DNA from: Fragum whitleyi
Taxonomy: Eukaryota; Mollusca; Bivalvia; Cardiida; Cardiidae
Length of the DNA stretch: 64,000 nt
Direction: 5' to 3'
NCBI GenBank assembly: GCA_948146395.1
Contig: OX411559.1
Coordinates: 39,364,679 to 39,428,678, forward strand
The stretch's first letter is position 1. The number at the start of each line of letters is the position of its first letter. The notes below the pieces were generated by a model that was not told the origin of the DNA, ran no database searches, and worked only from the letters and a program-made list of their open reading frames with translations. A program made the translations under genes and the position numbers. Positions 53,626 to 64,000 of this stretch are shown one piece after another.

Positions 53626-53870
53626 AAACTAGGCATATATGTAATCAAAGTGCTGACAGCCTTAGATGCACTTAAATTGTAATTGTAAGAAATATATAAT
53701 ATTCCACTTACTGGCTTAAAAGGGGAAAATAACACGTGATTTTATATAAACTAAGGCATATGTGTAATCAAAGTGCTGACAGCATTAGACTCACTTAAAT
53801 TGTAATTGTAAGAAATATATAATATTCCACTTACTGGTTTAAAAGGGGAAAATAACATATGATTGTATAT
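53626..53870. repeat. 122-bp tandem duplication in the LINE 3' region
   Basis: GTAATCAAAGTGCTGACAGC starts at 53641 and again at 53763. Both units continue with AAATTGTAATTGTAAGAAAT and AGGGGAAAATAACA, with few differences. Confidence 0.9.
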
Positions 53871-54122
53871 AAACTGAGGGCAGATTACTCAACTGCGGAT
53901 GTGAAGGCTGATCCCTATCAATACTCCGTATTCGAACGCTACGTGCAACTTGAGAATATGCTCAACTCACATTATAGAGAACGTTATTTCTTAAATTCAA
54001 ATGATTTATTTACAAAATATCCTAATTTTCGAACAATCTTCTTATTAGTAGAAGTAATTTTTTAATTCTACAAATTTGAACATATTTGGTCTTACCCAAA
54101 AATATTTTGGTAAAATTTCCTT

Positions 54123-55937
54123 TCATAATTCTAAGTTTATTTGACATTCTAAAACGAAATGGTACTCATCCTCTAATTTATTGCATAATATACAAATACG
54201 CTCATTTAAAGGTGTACTTACCGGTTTATTCCACCTTCCTGTTTCGACACATAATCTGTGGGACGAAACACGAAGACAGGATAAACTTTTTCTAAACTTA
54301 GATATATGCAAAATATTTAGATACGGTTGAAAACGAAAATCTGCAATAGTTCGATAACAAGTTGCACGGCTTGATATGTCTAAACGACTATTCCAGCCTT
54401 GTAAAAAATTATCCTTGATCCTTTGCTTTACTAGGGTAAGAAATACTTTTGCATTTCCTACCGTTTGTGGCATCCAAACATCTCCGAAACCTAAATTCAT
54501 TATTGTGTCTCTTAAAAGCGAACACCAGTTTTTACAACTGGGGTTATCCTGAATATCCTGATATAGTGTCTTGTAAACAATATGAATGTATTTCTTAGGG
54601 TCCGAATTCAATATTTTAAGCCAAAATCTAATTATTGCAACATACCGTGTGTTAATCAAAGGCATTCTTCCTAATTCACCATAAACAAAGTCATTTTGAG
54701 TTGTCTTTTTCACACCAAGTAGCCGTTTACAAAATTGCAGATGAACTCCTTCAATGGCATTACTATTCGCAAATCCCCAGACTTCACACCCATAATTTAG
54801 AATCGGTGTAACTAGTTTATCAAAAAGTTCAAGCTTGTGTTCAACTGAAATTTGTGTAAATTTATAAAGGTAACTATTAAGCTTAAAAATAGCTTTTAAA
54901 GATTGACCAGCAAGTGTGTTTTGGGCTACTGCAAAAGAACCACCGATTGTGAAAACTAGTCCTAAATAGACAAATTTATCAACAATTTCTATTTCAATAT
55001 TATTGTATTTAAATTTAGCGTTATGATTTGGTCTACCACCTTTTCTAAAGATCATTACTTTAGTCTTGGATGTATTAACTAATACTTTCCATTTTTGACA
55101 GTATTGGTATAAAAAATCAAGGTTTGTTTGTAATTCCTCCGGAGAGTTTGCAAATAACACTATATCATCTGCGTATAAAATCATAAATAATTTAATCATG
55201 CAAACATCAATCCCATTGACTCCATTATCAATAAACGTGTTTTCAAGGTCATTTAAAAACATTGAAAAGAGAAAAGGAGACAGATATTCTCCTTGTCTTA
55301 CTCCAAGAGTACATTCGAATGTATTACTTAAATCATTGAAATATTTAACGCGAGACTTGACACTATCGTATATCGACCTTATTACGTTCAGCACATTTCC
55401 CCTTATTCCAAGTTTTATCAGTTTTAGCGAAAGATTATCCCTTGTTACATAATCGAAAGCTTTTGAAAAATCAATGAAGGCGCAATATAATTTTTTACCA
55501 TTTCCAATAAAGTGATTTATTAACCCATGCAAAACGTAAATATTATCTATAGTCCCCATATTATTTCTGAAGCCAGCCTGAGCCTCAATATACACACTAT
55601 ATTCCTCTGCCCAGTTACATAATCTGTTATTTAAAACACGAGTAAAAAGTTTCCCTAACGTACTTAATAAGGTGATGCCCCTGTAATTATTAACATCGTT
55701 TAGATAGCCCTTTTTATGTAGTGGAATGACAAAACCTTCTGACCAAGGTTCAGGGAAATAACCCGTATGAAGTATTTTGTTGAAAAGTGGCAATAAGTAT
55801 GGAACAAGAATATCCCTTCCATTAATAAAATATTCATTTAAAAGTAAATCTGGGCCCGCCGATTTATTTGTCTTTAATTGGTTTATGGCCTTGTATAGTT
55901 CATCTGAAGTGAAAGGCAAATTTAACTCGTCAAACAT
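54123..55937 (-). CDS. LINE reverse transcriptase with C-terminal zinc-finger motif
   Basis: 604 open codons. Blocks in order: NKSAGPDLLLNEYFI, GFVIPLHKKGYLNDVNNYRG, KLYCAFIDFSKAFDYV, GVRQGEYLSPFLFSMFLNDL, ILYADDIVLFANSPEELQTN (YADD active site, intact) and WKVLVNTSKTKVMIFRKGG. The C-terminal half has VYGELGRMPL and a final CILCNKLEDEYHFVLEC, a zf-RVT-like CCHC motif. The RT itself is undamaged, but the upstream linker and endonuclease are in other frames with stops (a piece remains at 55966-56220), so the full ORF2 protein cannot be made. The first Met is simply where the open frame begins. Confidence 0.9.
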   Translation of the reverse strand: MFDELNLPFTSDELYKAINQLKTNKSAGPDLLLNEYFINGRDILVPYLLPLFNKILHTGYFPEPWSEGFVIPLHKKGYLNDVNNYRGITLLSTLGKLFTRVLNNRLCNWAEEYSVYIEAQAGFRNNMGTIDNIYVLHGLINHFIGNGKKLYCAFIDFSKAFDYVTRDNLSLKLIKLGIRGNVLNVIRSIYDSVKSRVKYFNDLSNTFECTLGVRQGEYLSPFLFSMFLNDLENTFIDNGVNGIDVCMIKLFMILYADDIVLFANSPEELQTNLDFLYQYCQKWKVLVNTSKTKVMIFRKGGRPNHNAKFKYNNIEIEIVDKFVYLGLVFTIGGSFAVAQNTLAGQSLKAIFKLNSYLYKFTQISVEHKLELFDKLVTPILNYGCEVWGFANSNAIEGVHLQFCKRLLGVKKTTQNDFVYGELGRMPLINTRYVAIIRFWLKILNSDPKKYIHIVYKTLYQDIQDNPSCKNWCSLLRDTIMNLGFGDVWMPQTVGNAKVFLTLVKQRIKDNFLQGWNSRLDISSRATCYRTIADFRFQPYLNILHISKFRKSLSCLRVSSHRLCVETGRWNKPVSTPLNERICILCNKLEDEYHFVLECQINLEL

Positions 55938-56564
55938 GATATTGAATTCGTTTTTCTCATACCGTTCAAGAAAATAGAGAACGTCTTCGTCGGGTGTGAA
56001 AAAAAGTCACTTGATTATTCACACTTTTGAAATACTCCTCGAAACAATTAAGTGAAATATAAGATGTTTTGATGCCACAAGACTTTTTTAACAGATTCCA
56101 ATAAAGTCGCGCATTTTTACATTTCGCATCCATTATTTTTTTTGTTTCGTTTTCATCGTGTTGAAATTTGGCATTGTAAATACATGTTTTATATTCTGAC
56201 CGTTTTCTAGTCATTTCCATTCTATTTAAATCTGTCTTGTTATGTCTAAAACGATTTAAGGCAGAATAAAATAGTTTACGTTTTTCTTTACAATCATCTG
56301 AGAACCAGCAATTGCTTCTGCCTGGAGAATAATCGGCTTGTTTACTACATTTATTTGATTTGATTTTCTTCTTAAAATTGGAGAGACCACATCATCAATT
56401 ATTTTTGAAAATTCAGATAAGCATAGATCAATATCATTTTTACCACTACTAGATTCAATATTTACTCTTAAACTATTGAGCTTATTTAAGGTTTAAGAAC
56501 ATGCCAGACTATCCCTATACTGATCCTCTTTTTCCTTGTTCCATACATGTGCATGAGTTAAACT

Positions 56565-57443
56565 TTATTTATCTTGTTTGTCTGTTTGGATCTCTATATA
56601 CCTACTTTGTATGCTAAATTCAAAGCTAAAATCAATTAAACATTGGTCTGACAAAATATTTGGATCATGAACGAAAAATGTTCCTACTGTATTCAATAAG
56701 TTCTGTGACGTGATTACGTAATCTACGACGCTTGATCCTCTAGAACCAACAAAAGTATATCGACCAAGATTTCTATCCCCGCACATGCGGCCGTTTAAAA
56801 TGCGAAAACCTGTCTGTTTGCAGAGTTCTAACAACATAAGGCCATTGTTATTAACACGACCCTCGTCTTGTGAAATTCGTTTCATAGTACCATCAATCGT
56901 ATAATCTTCTGGTAAAACACAACTATTTGACAAATTATCATCTTCAACAAAATCTGGTAACTCAGATGTATGTGAATTAAAATCACCACATAAGACAAAA
57001 TTTAGACTGCCTTCTCTGTCTGTTGATAAAGAGCTAATAAAGTCAAGCAAACGGTCATATGGATGTGTATCTATTAAACCTTGTCTGCTGCTCTTCTCGG
57101 GGATTACATAGCATAAACATATATATAAATCGTCATCTTAACCAAGGACAGTATTACTGATTTTCACACAAATGATATTATCACAGCTCTGAAAAACTAA
57201 AGTTTCATCTGAAACGAATTCGGACCTAACATAAACAATTATACCACCTGACGACCGTTTACTAGTCTTTTTATTTTCTGACCTGTGCAACACATAGAAA
57301 TGAAAGTCCTCGACATGCAAATCAGAAAAATCATTTGTCCAGGTTTCTGTCATTAGTACAACACCATGATTTTCAAAGATATTTACAAGTTCAGGCGTTG
57401 AAAGTTTGTTTATTCTTTTTAAACTCAAGCCCTGAATGTTCAA
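56565..57443 (-). pseudogene. LINE endonuclease domain, broken
   Basis: 57443-57138 reads MNIQGLSLKRINKLSTPELV with VVLMTETWTNDFSD (metal-binding Glu) and SSGGIIVYVRSEF. After a stop, 57050-56565 reads FVLCGDFNSHTSELPDF (GDxN), GRYTFVGSRGSSVVDYVI and ILSDQCLIDFSF. The last block normally has Ser-Asp-His; here Gln replaces the catalytic His. With the internal stop this indicates an inactive nuclease. Confidence 0.85.
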
Positions 57444-57479
57444 TAAGGCACATTGCAGCGAGACCTTCTGGGCGTCGTA

Positions 57480-59161
57480 CTATTTTCCAGATGAGTTTTC
57501 GCCAGGACGTGGGTTCGCGCTATCTACTGGTCTATTTATAGATTCAAGAAAACCCCCGCTACTCTGCGGCGTTCTATTATTAGGCTCGGGAAAAACAGAG
57601 AGTTTAGTTTTAGACACACTATTATTACGCACATACGGGCTGGCTGTTTGCGACCTCCTTTCTGACCTTACATTTGCACGTGATTTTTGCCGGCCACGCA
57701 CGGGTGATGTACATACCTTCGAAAATATTTCATGCGGCTTAGATGTTTGTTCTTGTGATTGTGTAATAGACACTGTGCTTTTTGGCTTATACGAGTTTTT
57801 AATTAGTTGCTCTCTGTTGAAAAGTGCCACGGGATTTACACAGGATTCTGTATTCTGCACGTTGTTTACACTGTCGGGACTTATTTCACTTGAGTTTTGG
57901 TGAACGACTAAATTGTCAGCAACTGATAACGACGAGCGAACAAGTACAGCAGTTTGACTGAGACTTTCCTCAGTGTCACTGTTTATTTGTATAAGGTTGG
58001 TACACGGGTTCGAACCCGGTGGCTGTTCGTTATTTACTTGTTCCCTTGTCGACGTGGTTTCTGTGTTTGTGTTCAAAATTGTCGTACACACCTCCATGGC
58101 TATATATTTGTCCGGATTGTTTAAATTGTGATCAGGGATATGTTCACGTGTATAATTCAATTGTGATTGTGATCGGCTTGTTGTGAAAGACTGGATATCA
58201 TTCATATCATAATTTGGTAAGTTACAACTTATATGTTCTTCTTGAGAGTTTGTTTGAGTACTGATTTTGTTAGCTAACTCTACTCTATTCTTATTAATGA
58301 TCGTAGACCAGTCACTGAGTTCATCTTTTATTAATCGCCCTCCTTTAACAATTTTGCCGGATACACTATCTGAATTTTATCATAGGGATAATCCTATTTC
58401 ATTTGCTAGTACAATGGCCACAGTCGCGCTCGGGCCTCTTGAATTTCTTTAGGAAAATCGTAATCGATAGAAATGGTTGTTCCTCTTAGTCTGTTTGCAT
58501 TTCTCATAATCGTTTCAACATCACAAAAATCTCTAAAGTTTACAATTATTGGCCGATGTTTGGTTCTTTTCCTGTCAAATTTATCCAGCCTATGAGCTCT
58601 GGCAATGTACATATCATCCGAACCAAGATCTAGTCGGCTATATATCAAGTCGTGTATAATTTGAAAACAAATTTCTCCTTTGTTTTCAGCGATCCCACGA
58701 AAAAGTAGATTATTTCTACGTGACCATGCCTCTATATCTATCGATCTGTATGCTAATGTTCTTAGTAATTCAGTTTGGTAATCTGATGTATCCAAAATAT
58801 GGCTAAGTGTTTGACCCATACCAGACATCGAATTTTCAAGTCTATCAAGTCTATAGATTGAACACTTTTGATCATTTCTTAAACAACGTAATTCATCAAA
58901 TATCATGACTAGTTTTTCATCATGAGAGGAACTGATAAAGCCTTGCCTGGAATTTTCCATTGAAATCTGATTGTTTACTTCTTTGTTCTCCGTTTCCCGC
59001 CCTTGAAAAACACCAAATCGATTCGGTGTGACATGTTGTCGCGTTCTAGAAAAGGGGGCCTGTAATTTACAAACCTTGTCTAAGCAACTCTTTAGGTGTG
59101 AAAATATCTTTGGAACCCAACTCCTCCTACTTATATAGCTGTAGTTGGATGAATTTGTCAC
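57480..59161 (-). pseudogene. LINE ORF1 protein (RRM-type) with long low-complexity C-terminus, frameshifted
   Basis: 59161-58406 has a heptad-like helix (DEKLVMIFDELRCLRND) followed by RRNNLLFRGIAENKG, ARAHRLDKF, RPIIVNFRDFCDVE and DYDFPKEIQEARARL, the RRM and C-terminal domain of L1/Tx1 ORF1 proteins. A separate frame, 58205-57480, encodes a Ser/Asn/Thr-rich, basic segment (RGRQKSRANVRSERRSQTA) ending just before the endonuclease. The two frames differ, so a frameshift lies between 58406 and 58205. The long disordered tail is larger than in the sister element at 26570. Confidence 0.75.
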
Positions 59162-59483
59162 AGATTTTTTTTTATTCGTCTGATCTTGCGTACATTTAAG
59201 TGTTTTGTTATATCGTGCTGCGTAACGGAAATGAGGTCATAATGCATAAACCTTGCGGACGTGAATCGTCTACATTAAGGTCAGAATTCAATATGTTTTT
59301 GTTCAAGGAATGTACTTAGTCACCTGACCATGTGCATAGTTTTTTGTTATATAATTCCAAATTACAGTACATTTGGCCTTACAACATTCTGTTGATTTCA
59401 TACAGGCCCAAGCATTCCCACTATCTTGGGCTTACTCATTTATCAATGTTCGCCATATGGAGATAACTTCACATGTTGACATA

Positions 59484-61049
59484 TACTACTCAAAGTTTGC
59501 TAAGCACCAAAACTTTGTCTATACTTTCATTTCAGGAAAAAATGAAATTTGATTATAAGAATGTTGGAAACTGGTCGATTGTTATCTGTTTATCAAATTT
59601 TAAGAAAAAATTAAAGCTTTATGATAATAATAAGACTTTAAATGTAGACCAAACAGGGAGACCCTAAAATTGGTATGTTTACTTGAAAATTAAAAAATCG
59701 AATTTGAAAAAAAATGTGTTCTTTCAATTGCATTTCGTTCAATAACGAGCATGAGAGCCGGCACTTTCAATAACAGCCTGACAGTGCCTCCGCATACTCC
59801 TGATTAGGTTCTGTATTACTCTATGGGGAATTACAGACCAATCGTCTCTAAGGATCTGGCCGAGGTCCTTGAGTGTCCTTGGCTGGACCTGACGAGCCGA
59901 AACTCGGACATGTAGCTCATTCCACATATGCTCTATCGGATTTAAGTCCGGTGAGCGAGCCGGTCAGTCCTGACGTGGAAAGCCCTCTTTTTGGCGATAC
60001 TCTTAGACTATACGGTCCGTGCGTGGACGGGCATTATCATCCATTAAAATGAATCCATCCCCAATAGCACCAGCGTAAAATTTTACGTGGGTATTGAGGA
60101 TTTCATCAATGTACCTAAGAGCTGTCAGAGTTCCTCTTTCTAAAATAACAAGATCAGTCCGCCTATCCCAGCTGATGCCACCCTAAACCATGATGGACCC
60201 ACCCCCATTTAGATCGTGCTCAGCAATGTTTGCTGCATTATACCTCGCCCCCCCCCCGGCCTTCTACACACCCTAGCCCGCCTTTCAGTGTAATCCAGCC
60301 AATACCTGGACTCATTCGTGAATAGCACAGGGCGCCAGCGTCTAATGCGCCAGCCAACGTGGTCCAATGCCCATGTTGACCGACGCCGACAATGAACTCG
60401 GGACAGCGGAATACGTTTACATGGTCTGCTTGACCTCAGGTTATGCTCATGCAGCCGTGTTTGTATTGTTTGAGTCGAAACTTGCACTCCTGAGTCGTTT
60501 TGAAGGTCGGAACGCAGCTGCGTTGCCGCAGCAAACCTGTTCCTTAGGACTTGAGTTACCAAATAACGGTCTTCTGTGAGGTAGATCTACTCCTATCTCC
60601 ACTATGTCTTCTTACAGGTGTACCATACTGTTGGTATCTTGCCCAAGCTATTCAGTTCCACGCCAACATCACGATGGGAAGCCCCTTGTTCAACCAAACC
60701 TACAGCACGCCACAATTGTTCGACAGATAAATGTCGTCTGACATTTGGATTAGCCATGTGTAACAAATTAAACGTCAATAAAGTACAATTGTACTGAAAA
60801 ACAGAAACTAAGCATCTAAACGAGAACTGTACATGTAGAAAATGAGAAAGGACGGGAAAGAAACCGGGGCTCCTCATTTTGCACGTGTCTCGCGAGAAAA
60901 TTGCGAGTCAAATTTGGTAATGTATACTTTAGATATCTTGTCGATACATCATTGTACAATTTTAAACACGAACACGAATGTTTTTTTTATTAAATCAGCT
61001 CCTGTTGGACAGCGAAAACGTTTGGAGCTAAGCAAACTTTGAGTAGTAT
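59484..61049 (-). mobile_element. Tc1-type DNA transposon, inactivated (opposite orientation copy)
   Basis: The ends TACTACTCAAAGTTTGCTAA and TTAGCAAACTTTGAGTAGTA-type inverted copies are set between TA dinucleotides. Transposase pieces: 60757-60660 (ANPNVRRHLSVEQLWRAVGL and HRDVG), 60562-60209 (STQTIQTRLHEHNLRSSRP; VLFTNESR, where Asn replaces the first catalytic Asp) and 59927-59739 (MWNELHVRVSARQVQPRTL to the end). Frameshifts and stops separate them. Confidence 0.85.
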
Positions 61050-61232
61050 ATATACATGTTTGTATGAAATCAACAAAACATTGTAAGGAGCGGGGGTTAT
61101 TCGACGCATTCCAACATCGCAGTACTTTCAGTGCTTCGATTACTCAAGCACAGTTACTCCTTACCAGTCAGAGCTACAGATAGAGGGGCTCTTTTGAATT
61201 TCAAATTAAATTATTTTAATAATACTTGCACA

Positions 61233-61302
61233 TACCCTATATTGTGGGTCCACATTAGGATCGTCTCGTCGAGACGATTCTAATGTGCACCAACAACATA
61301 GG
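61233..61302. repeat. Hairpin with ATCGTCT core
   Basis: ACCCTATATTGTGGG and its partner AACAACATAGGGT flank CACATTAGGATCGTCTCG, which pairs with CGAGACGATTCTAATGTG. The core matches the hairpins at 3668 and 44515. Confidence 0.75.
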
Positions 61303-61330
61303 GTTTCAATGAGAAATAAAGATTATAGAC

Positions 61331-61539
61331 TGGCTTTATCTGTTTGTTTGTTTGTTTGAATGGGTTTTACGCCGCTTTCAACAATTTCGCAGTTATATCG
61401 CGGCCGCCGGAGCACCTAACAATGGATTCCTGGTTTTTCTTTCACCTGTACTACCATTACACCCTTTCCTAGCCTCTGACTGCTTTCTCACATAGGTTTA
61501 CCCATTAGTGAGAGACAAACGTCGGAATGGCTTTATCTG
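61331..61539 (-). mobile_element. 5'-truncated SINE with 12-bp target duplication
   Basis: TGGCTTTATCTG occurs at 61331-61342 and 61528-61539. Between them, on the minus strand, is the SINE body without its tRNA head: GAGAGACAAAC-side sequence inverted, AGGCTAGGAAAGGGTGT, AAAACCAGGAATCC, CGGCCGCGATATAACTG and GCGGCGTAAAACCCATTC with a (CAAA)n end. Confidence 0.9.
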
Positions 61540-61636
61540 CACCTCTGTCAGTAACACGAAAGAAAAAACTACCTGCGTACTTTTATTGAAACGTGTATGC
61601 GACGGAGATCGAAAAAAACAAACACAAGACTTAAAC

Positions 61637-63155
61637 TTTGCTTGTCTAGTAATCTTGTTTCCCTTCAGTCTAGTAATCTTGTTTCCCTTCAGTATAGTAA
61701 TCTTGTTTCCCTTCAGTCTTGTAATCTTGTTTCCCTTCAGTCTAGTAATCTTGATTCCCTTCAGTCTATTAATCTTGTTTCCCTTCTGTCTAGTAATCCT
61801 GTTTGCCTTCAGTCTATTAATCTTGTTCCCCTTCAGTTTAGTAATCTTGATTCCCTTCTGTCTAGTAATCCTGTTTCCCTTCAGTCTATTAATCGTGTTC
61901 CCTTCAGTTTAGTAATCTTGATTCCCTTCAGTCTATTAATCTTGATTCCCTTCTGTCTAGTAATCCTGTTTCCCTTCAGTCTATTAATCCTGTTCCCCTT
62001 CAGTCTAGTGATCTTGTTTCCCTTCAGTCTAGTAATCTTGTTTCCATTCAGTCTAGTAATCTTGTTCCCCTTCAGTCTATTAATCTTGTTCCCCTTCAGT
62101 CTAGTAATCTTGTTTCCCTTCAGTCTAGTAATCGTGTTTCAATTCAGTCTAGTAATCTTTTTCCCCTTCAGTCTAGTAATCCTTTATCCCTTCAGTCTAG
62201 TAATCTTGTGCCCCTTCAGTCTAATAATCTTGATTCCCTTCAGTCTAGTAACCTTGTTTCCCTTCAGTTTAGTAATCTTGTTTCCCTTCAGTCTAGTAAT
62301 CTTGATTCCCTTCAGTCTAGTAACCTTGTTTCCCTTCAGTTTAGTAATCTTGTTTCCCTTCAGTCTAGTTATCTTGTTTCCCTTCAGTCTAGTAATCTTG
62401 ATTCCCTTCAGTCTAGTAATCTTGTTTCCCTTCAGTCTAGTAATCTTGATTCCCTTCAGTCTAGTAATCTTGTTTCCTTTCAGTCTAGTTATCTTGATTC
62501 CCTTCAGTCTAGTAATCTTGTTTCCATTCAGTCTAGTAATCTTGATTCCCTTCAGTCTAGTAATCTTGATTCCCTTCAGTCTAGTAATCTTGATTCCCTT
62601 CAGTCTAGTAATCTTGATTCCCTTCAGTCTAGTAATCTTGATTCCCTTCAGTCTAGTAATCTTGTTTCCCTTCAGTCAAGTTATCTTGATTCCCTTCAGT
62701 CTAGTAATTTTGTTTCCATTCAGTCTAGTACTCTTGTTCCCCTTCAGTCTAGTAATCTTGTTTCCCTTCAGTCTAGTTATCTTGTTTCCCTTCAGTCTAG
62801 TAATCTTGTTTCCATTCAGTCTAGTAATCTTGATTCCCTTCAGTCTAGTAATCTTGTTTCCCTTCAGTCTAGTAATCTTGTTTCCCTTCAGTCTAGTAAT
62901 CTTGATTCCCTTCAGTCTAGTAACCTTGTTCCCCTTCAGTCTAGTAATCTTGTTTCCATTCAGTCTAGTAATCTTGATTCCCTTCAGTCTAGTAATCTTA
63001 TTCCCCTTCAGTCTAGTATTCTTGTTTCCCTTCAGTCTAGTAATCTTGTTTCCATTCAGTCTAGCAATCTTGTTTCCCTTCAGTCAAGTTATCTTGATTC
63101 CATTAAGTCTAGTAATCTTGTTCCCCTTCACTCTAGTAATCATTCCCTTCAGTTT
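61637..63155. repeat. 24-bp minisatellite, about 63 units
   Basis: The unit is TCTAGTAATCTTGTTTCCCT then TCAG. Alternating T/A and C/T variants (TTGATTCCC, TTGTTCCCC, TTGTTTCCA) produce higher-order periodicity. Because 24 is divisible by three, two frames stay open for hundreds of codons as eight-residue repeats (SSNLVSLQ or SLVILFPF). I see no evidence that either is translated. Confidence 0.97.
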
Positions 63156-63189
63156 AGCTACTCGGGACAGACAATTCACAATTAAGCAA

Positions 63190-63267
63190 CTCGACAGCTG
63201 ATTAGGTCGGTCGGTAACTCGTCTAACTTTCAATCCTGTGGTATTCAGTTCGATCCCCAGGTCGGCA
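63190..63267 (+). other. Possible tRNA-like SINE head
   Basis: GATTAGGTCGGTCGGTAACT resembles an A box region and CAGTTCGATCCCCAGG a B box, spaced about 45 bases apart and followed by AAATTTTT. Pairing of the arms is poor. It may be a decayed SINE start. Confidence 0.35.
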
Positions 63268-63479
63268 AATTTTTAATCTACACTATAAACAAAGGTTCCC
63301 TTCAATTCGTATCCAATATCCGTTGTTTTCATCAAAAAGTCAGGAATGAAAATACGGAAAATACGGAAGGGTGTTAAATCGAAATAAATTTGTAATTCTA
63401 TCAAATAAAAGTTAACCGCGATTTATATAAATAATAACCAGTGCTCAAATAATCTTTATATAATTCTAGAACGAGAAAA

Positions 63480-64000
63480 ATAACAAGAGGACAGTTGGAC
63501 CTGGGTCCGCTCACCTGAGAAAAAAGCTTCATTACCTAGGTATGTCCATGCAACCACAGAAAAAGAGATTTTCACTTATTCAATAAGATTACATTTGAAA
63601 TAATCCTTCGCCCCCCTCTGCTCCTCCCCTGGTCATTATTTATTTAAGCTTTTTCATAAAAGGTCTGTGATCAGCTATTCTATGCCAGATATACAGGCTG
63701 AGTCCGAGACTTTTAAAGTTTTCTTAAATGAGTTGATCAATCTATGTCAAAGCACTCCCCCCTCCCCCAAGATGCTCTGCATCTGGTGAATCCTCAGTTA
63801 TGATTTTAGCTAATTCAATTAATGTCAATATGCTGATCATCCATACCAATTTTCAAGTCTGTAGGACTCCTGGTTCATTAGAAGAAGTTTAAAGATTTCA
63901 AAAATGATCCAAAGTACTACCCCCTCCCCAAGACACTCAGCACCTGGTAACCCTACAGTCATGATTTTAGCTGTTTTTATTTATGTCAATATATTGATCA
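63480..64000 (+). repeat. Degenerate tandem repeat, about 157-bp unit
   Basis: CAAAGCACTCCCCCCTCCCC near 63750 and CAAAGTACTACCCCCTCCCC near 63910 start units that share CATCTGGTGAATCC-like, ATGATTTTAGCT and ATGTCAATATNCTGATCAT blocks. An earlier partial unit is near 63606. The array runs off the end of the window. Confidence 0.7.

Larger units (their letters stand above)
52911..59300 (-). mobile_element. L1/Tx1-type two-ORF LINE
   Basis: On the minus strand: a 5' leader near 59300-59162, ORF1 (59161-57480), endonuclease (57443-56565), RT (55937-54123), a 1.2-kb 3' UTR and a short (TATGTTC)n tail at 52911-52936 after an AATAAA-like signal. The 3' UTR contains two 122-bp direct repeats (about 53626-53870). 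The 5' boundary is approximate. It is a relative of the split LINE at 26060-37194, with better-preserved RT. Confidence 0.85.

Noticed and set aside
58000..58030. B-box-like GGGTTCGAACCCGG as a tRNA or SINE
   Set aside because: It lies inside the LINE ORF1 tail, with no A box or cloverleaf around it.
61508..63201. 534-, 325- and 134-codon ORFs as repeat proteins
   Set aside because: Produced by a 24-bp minisatellite whose unit is a multiple of three; no start context, splice sites or non-repeat domain.

Overview
The window reads as nuclear DNA of a bivalve mollusc. It is AT-rich, has interrupted (intron-containing) genes, and is crowded with transposable elements. The mollusc call rests on a tRNA-headed SINE whose tail carries the GCCGCGATATAACTG and GCGGCGTAAAAC-like motifs common in bivalve genomes, a satellite with a CCGGACG-rich 3' end and an ATACGTCCCGTC hairpin, and CR1/jockey-like and L1/Tx1-like LINEs. 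The species cannot be named from the sequence. There is no bacterial gene structure, no rRNA and no CRISPR.

The only host-type genes I can support are three paralogous loci, each with the exon series EGF-CA, EGF, C-terminal PAN/apple-like cysteine domain, all spliced in phase 1. Gene A is on the minus strand (1222-7323), gene B on the plus strand (21694-23519) and gene C on the minus strand (42150-44390). All three end in Asn-Cys-Ala-stop after a shared Cys-Asp-Pro-Leu motif. Gene B has a shortened last exon and a decayed second copy of it at 23784-23903. Upstream exons (signal peptide, other domains) were not found. The loci look like a local family of secreted or cell-surface proteins; their function is unknown.

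Mobile elements fill most of the rest. A decayed CR1/jockey-type LINE lies at about 9960-13566. A two-ORF L1/Tx1-type LINE (about 26060-37194) is split by a Ty3/gypsy-type LTR retrotransposon (27713-33588, minus strand) with a GTGAT target duplication. A second L1/Tx1-type LINE (about 52911-59300, minus) keeps a long open reverse transcriptase. Two dead Tc1 elements lie at 47109-48592 and 59484-61049. SINEs are at 20787-21061, 48757-49024 and 61343-61527, with a different SINE in the duplicated block at 5028 and 6594. The gypsy element is the most notable item: its domains run gag, protease, INTEGRASE, reverse transcriptase, RNase H. This is the copia-like order known from the Gmr1 group, joined to gypsy-type enzyme sequences, and one in-frame TAG separates the integrase and RT halves.

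The spaces between genes hold many foldback or MITE-like elements: a roughly 420-bp family with ACAGTTAACAACATCGTGAA-type termini (seven near-complete copies), a 1-kb element with about 280-bp inverted repeats, a 1.3-kb element, and many compact hairpins. Tandem arrays are a 138-bp repeat at 14621-15160 made from the foldback terminus, a 156-bp satellite at 17790-19345, a 24-bp minisatellite at 61637-63155, a near-perfect 1,566-bp tandem duplication at 4068-7199 inside gene A, and simple repeats. All boundaries were read by eye; splice sites and repeat ends may be off by a few bases.
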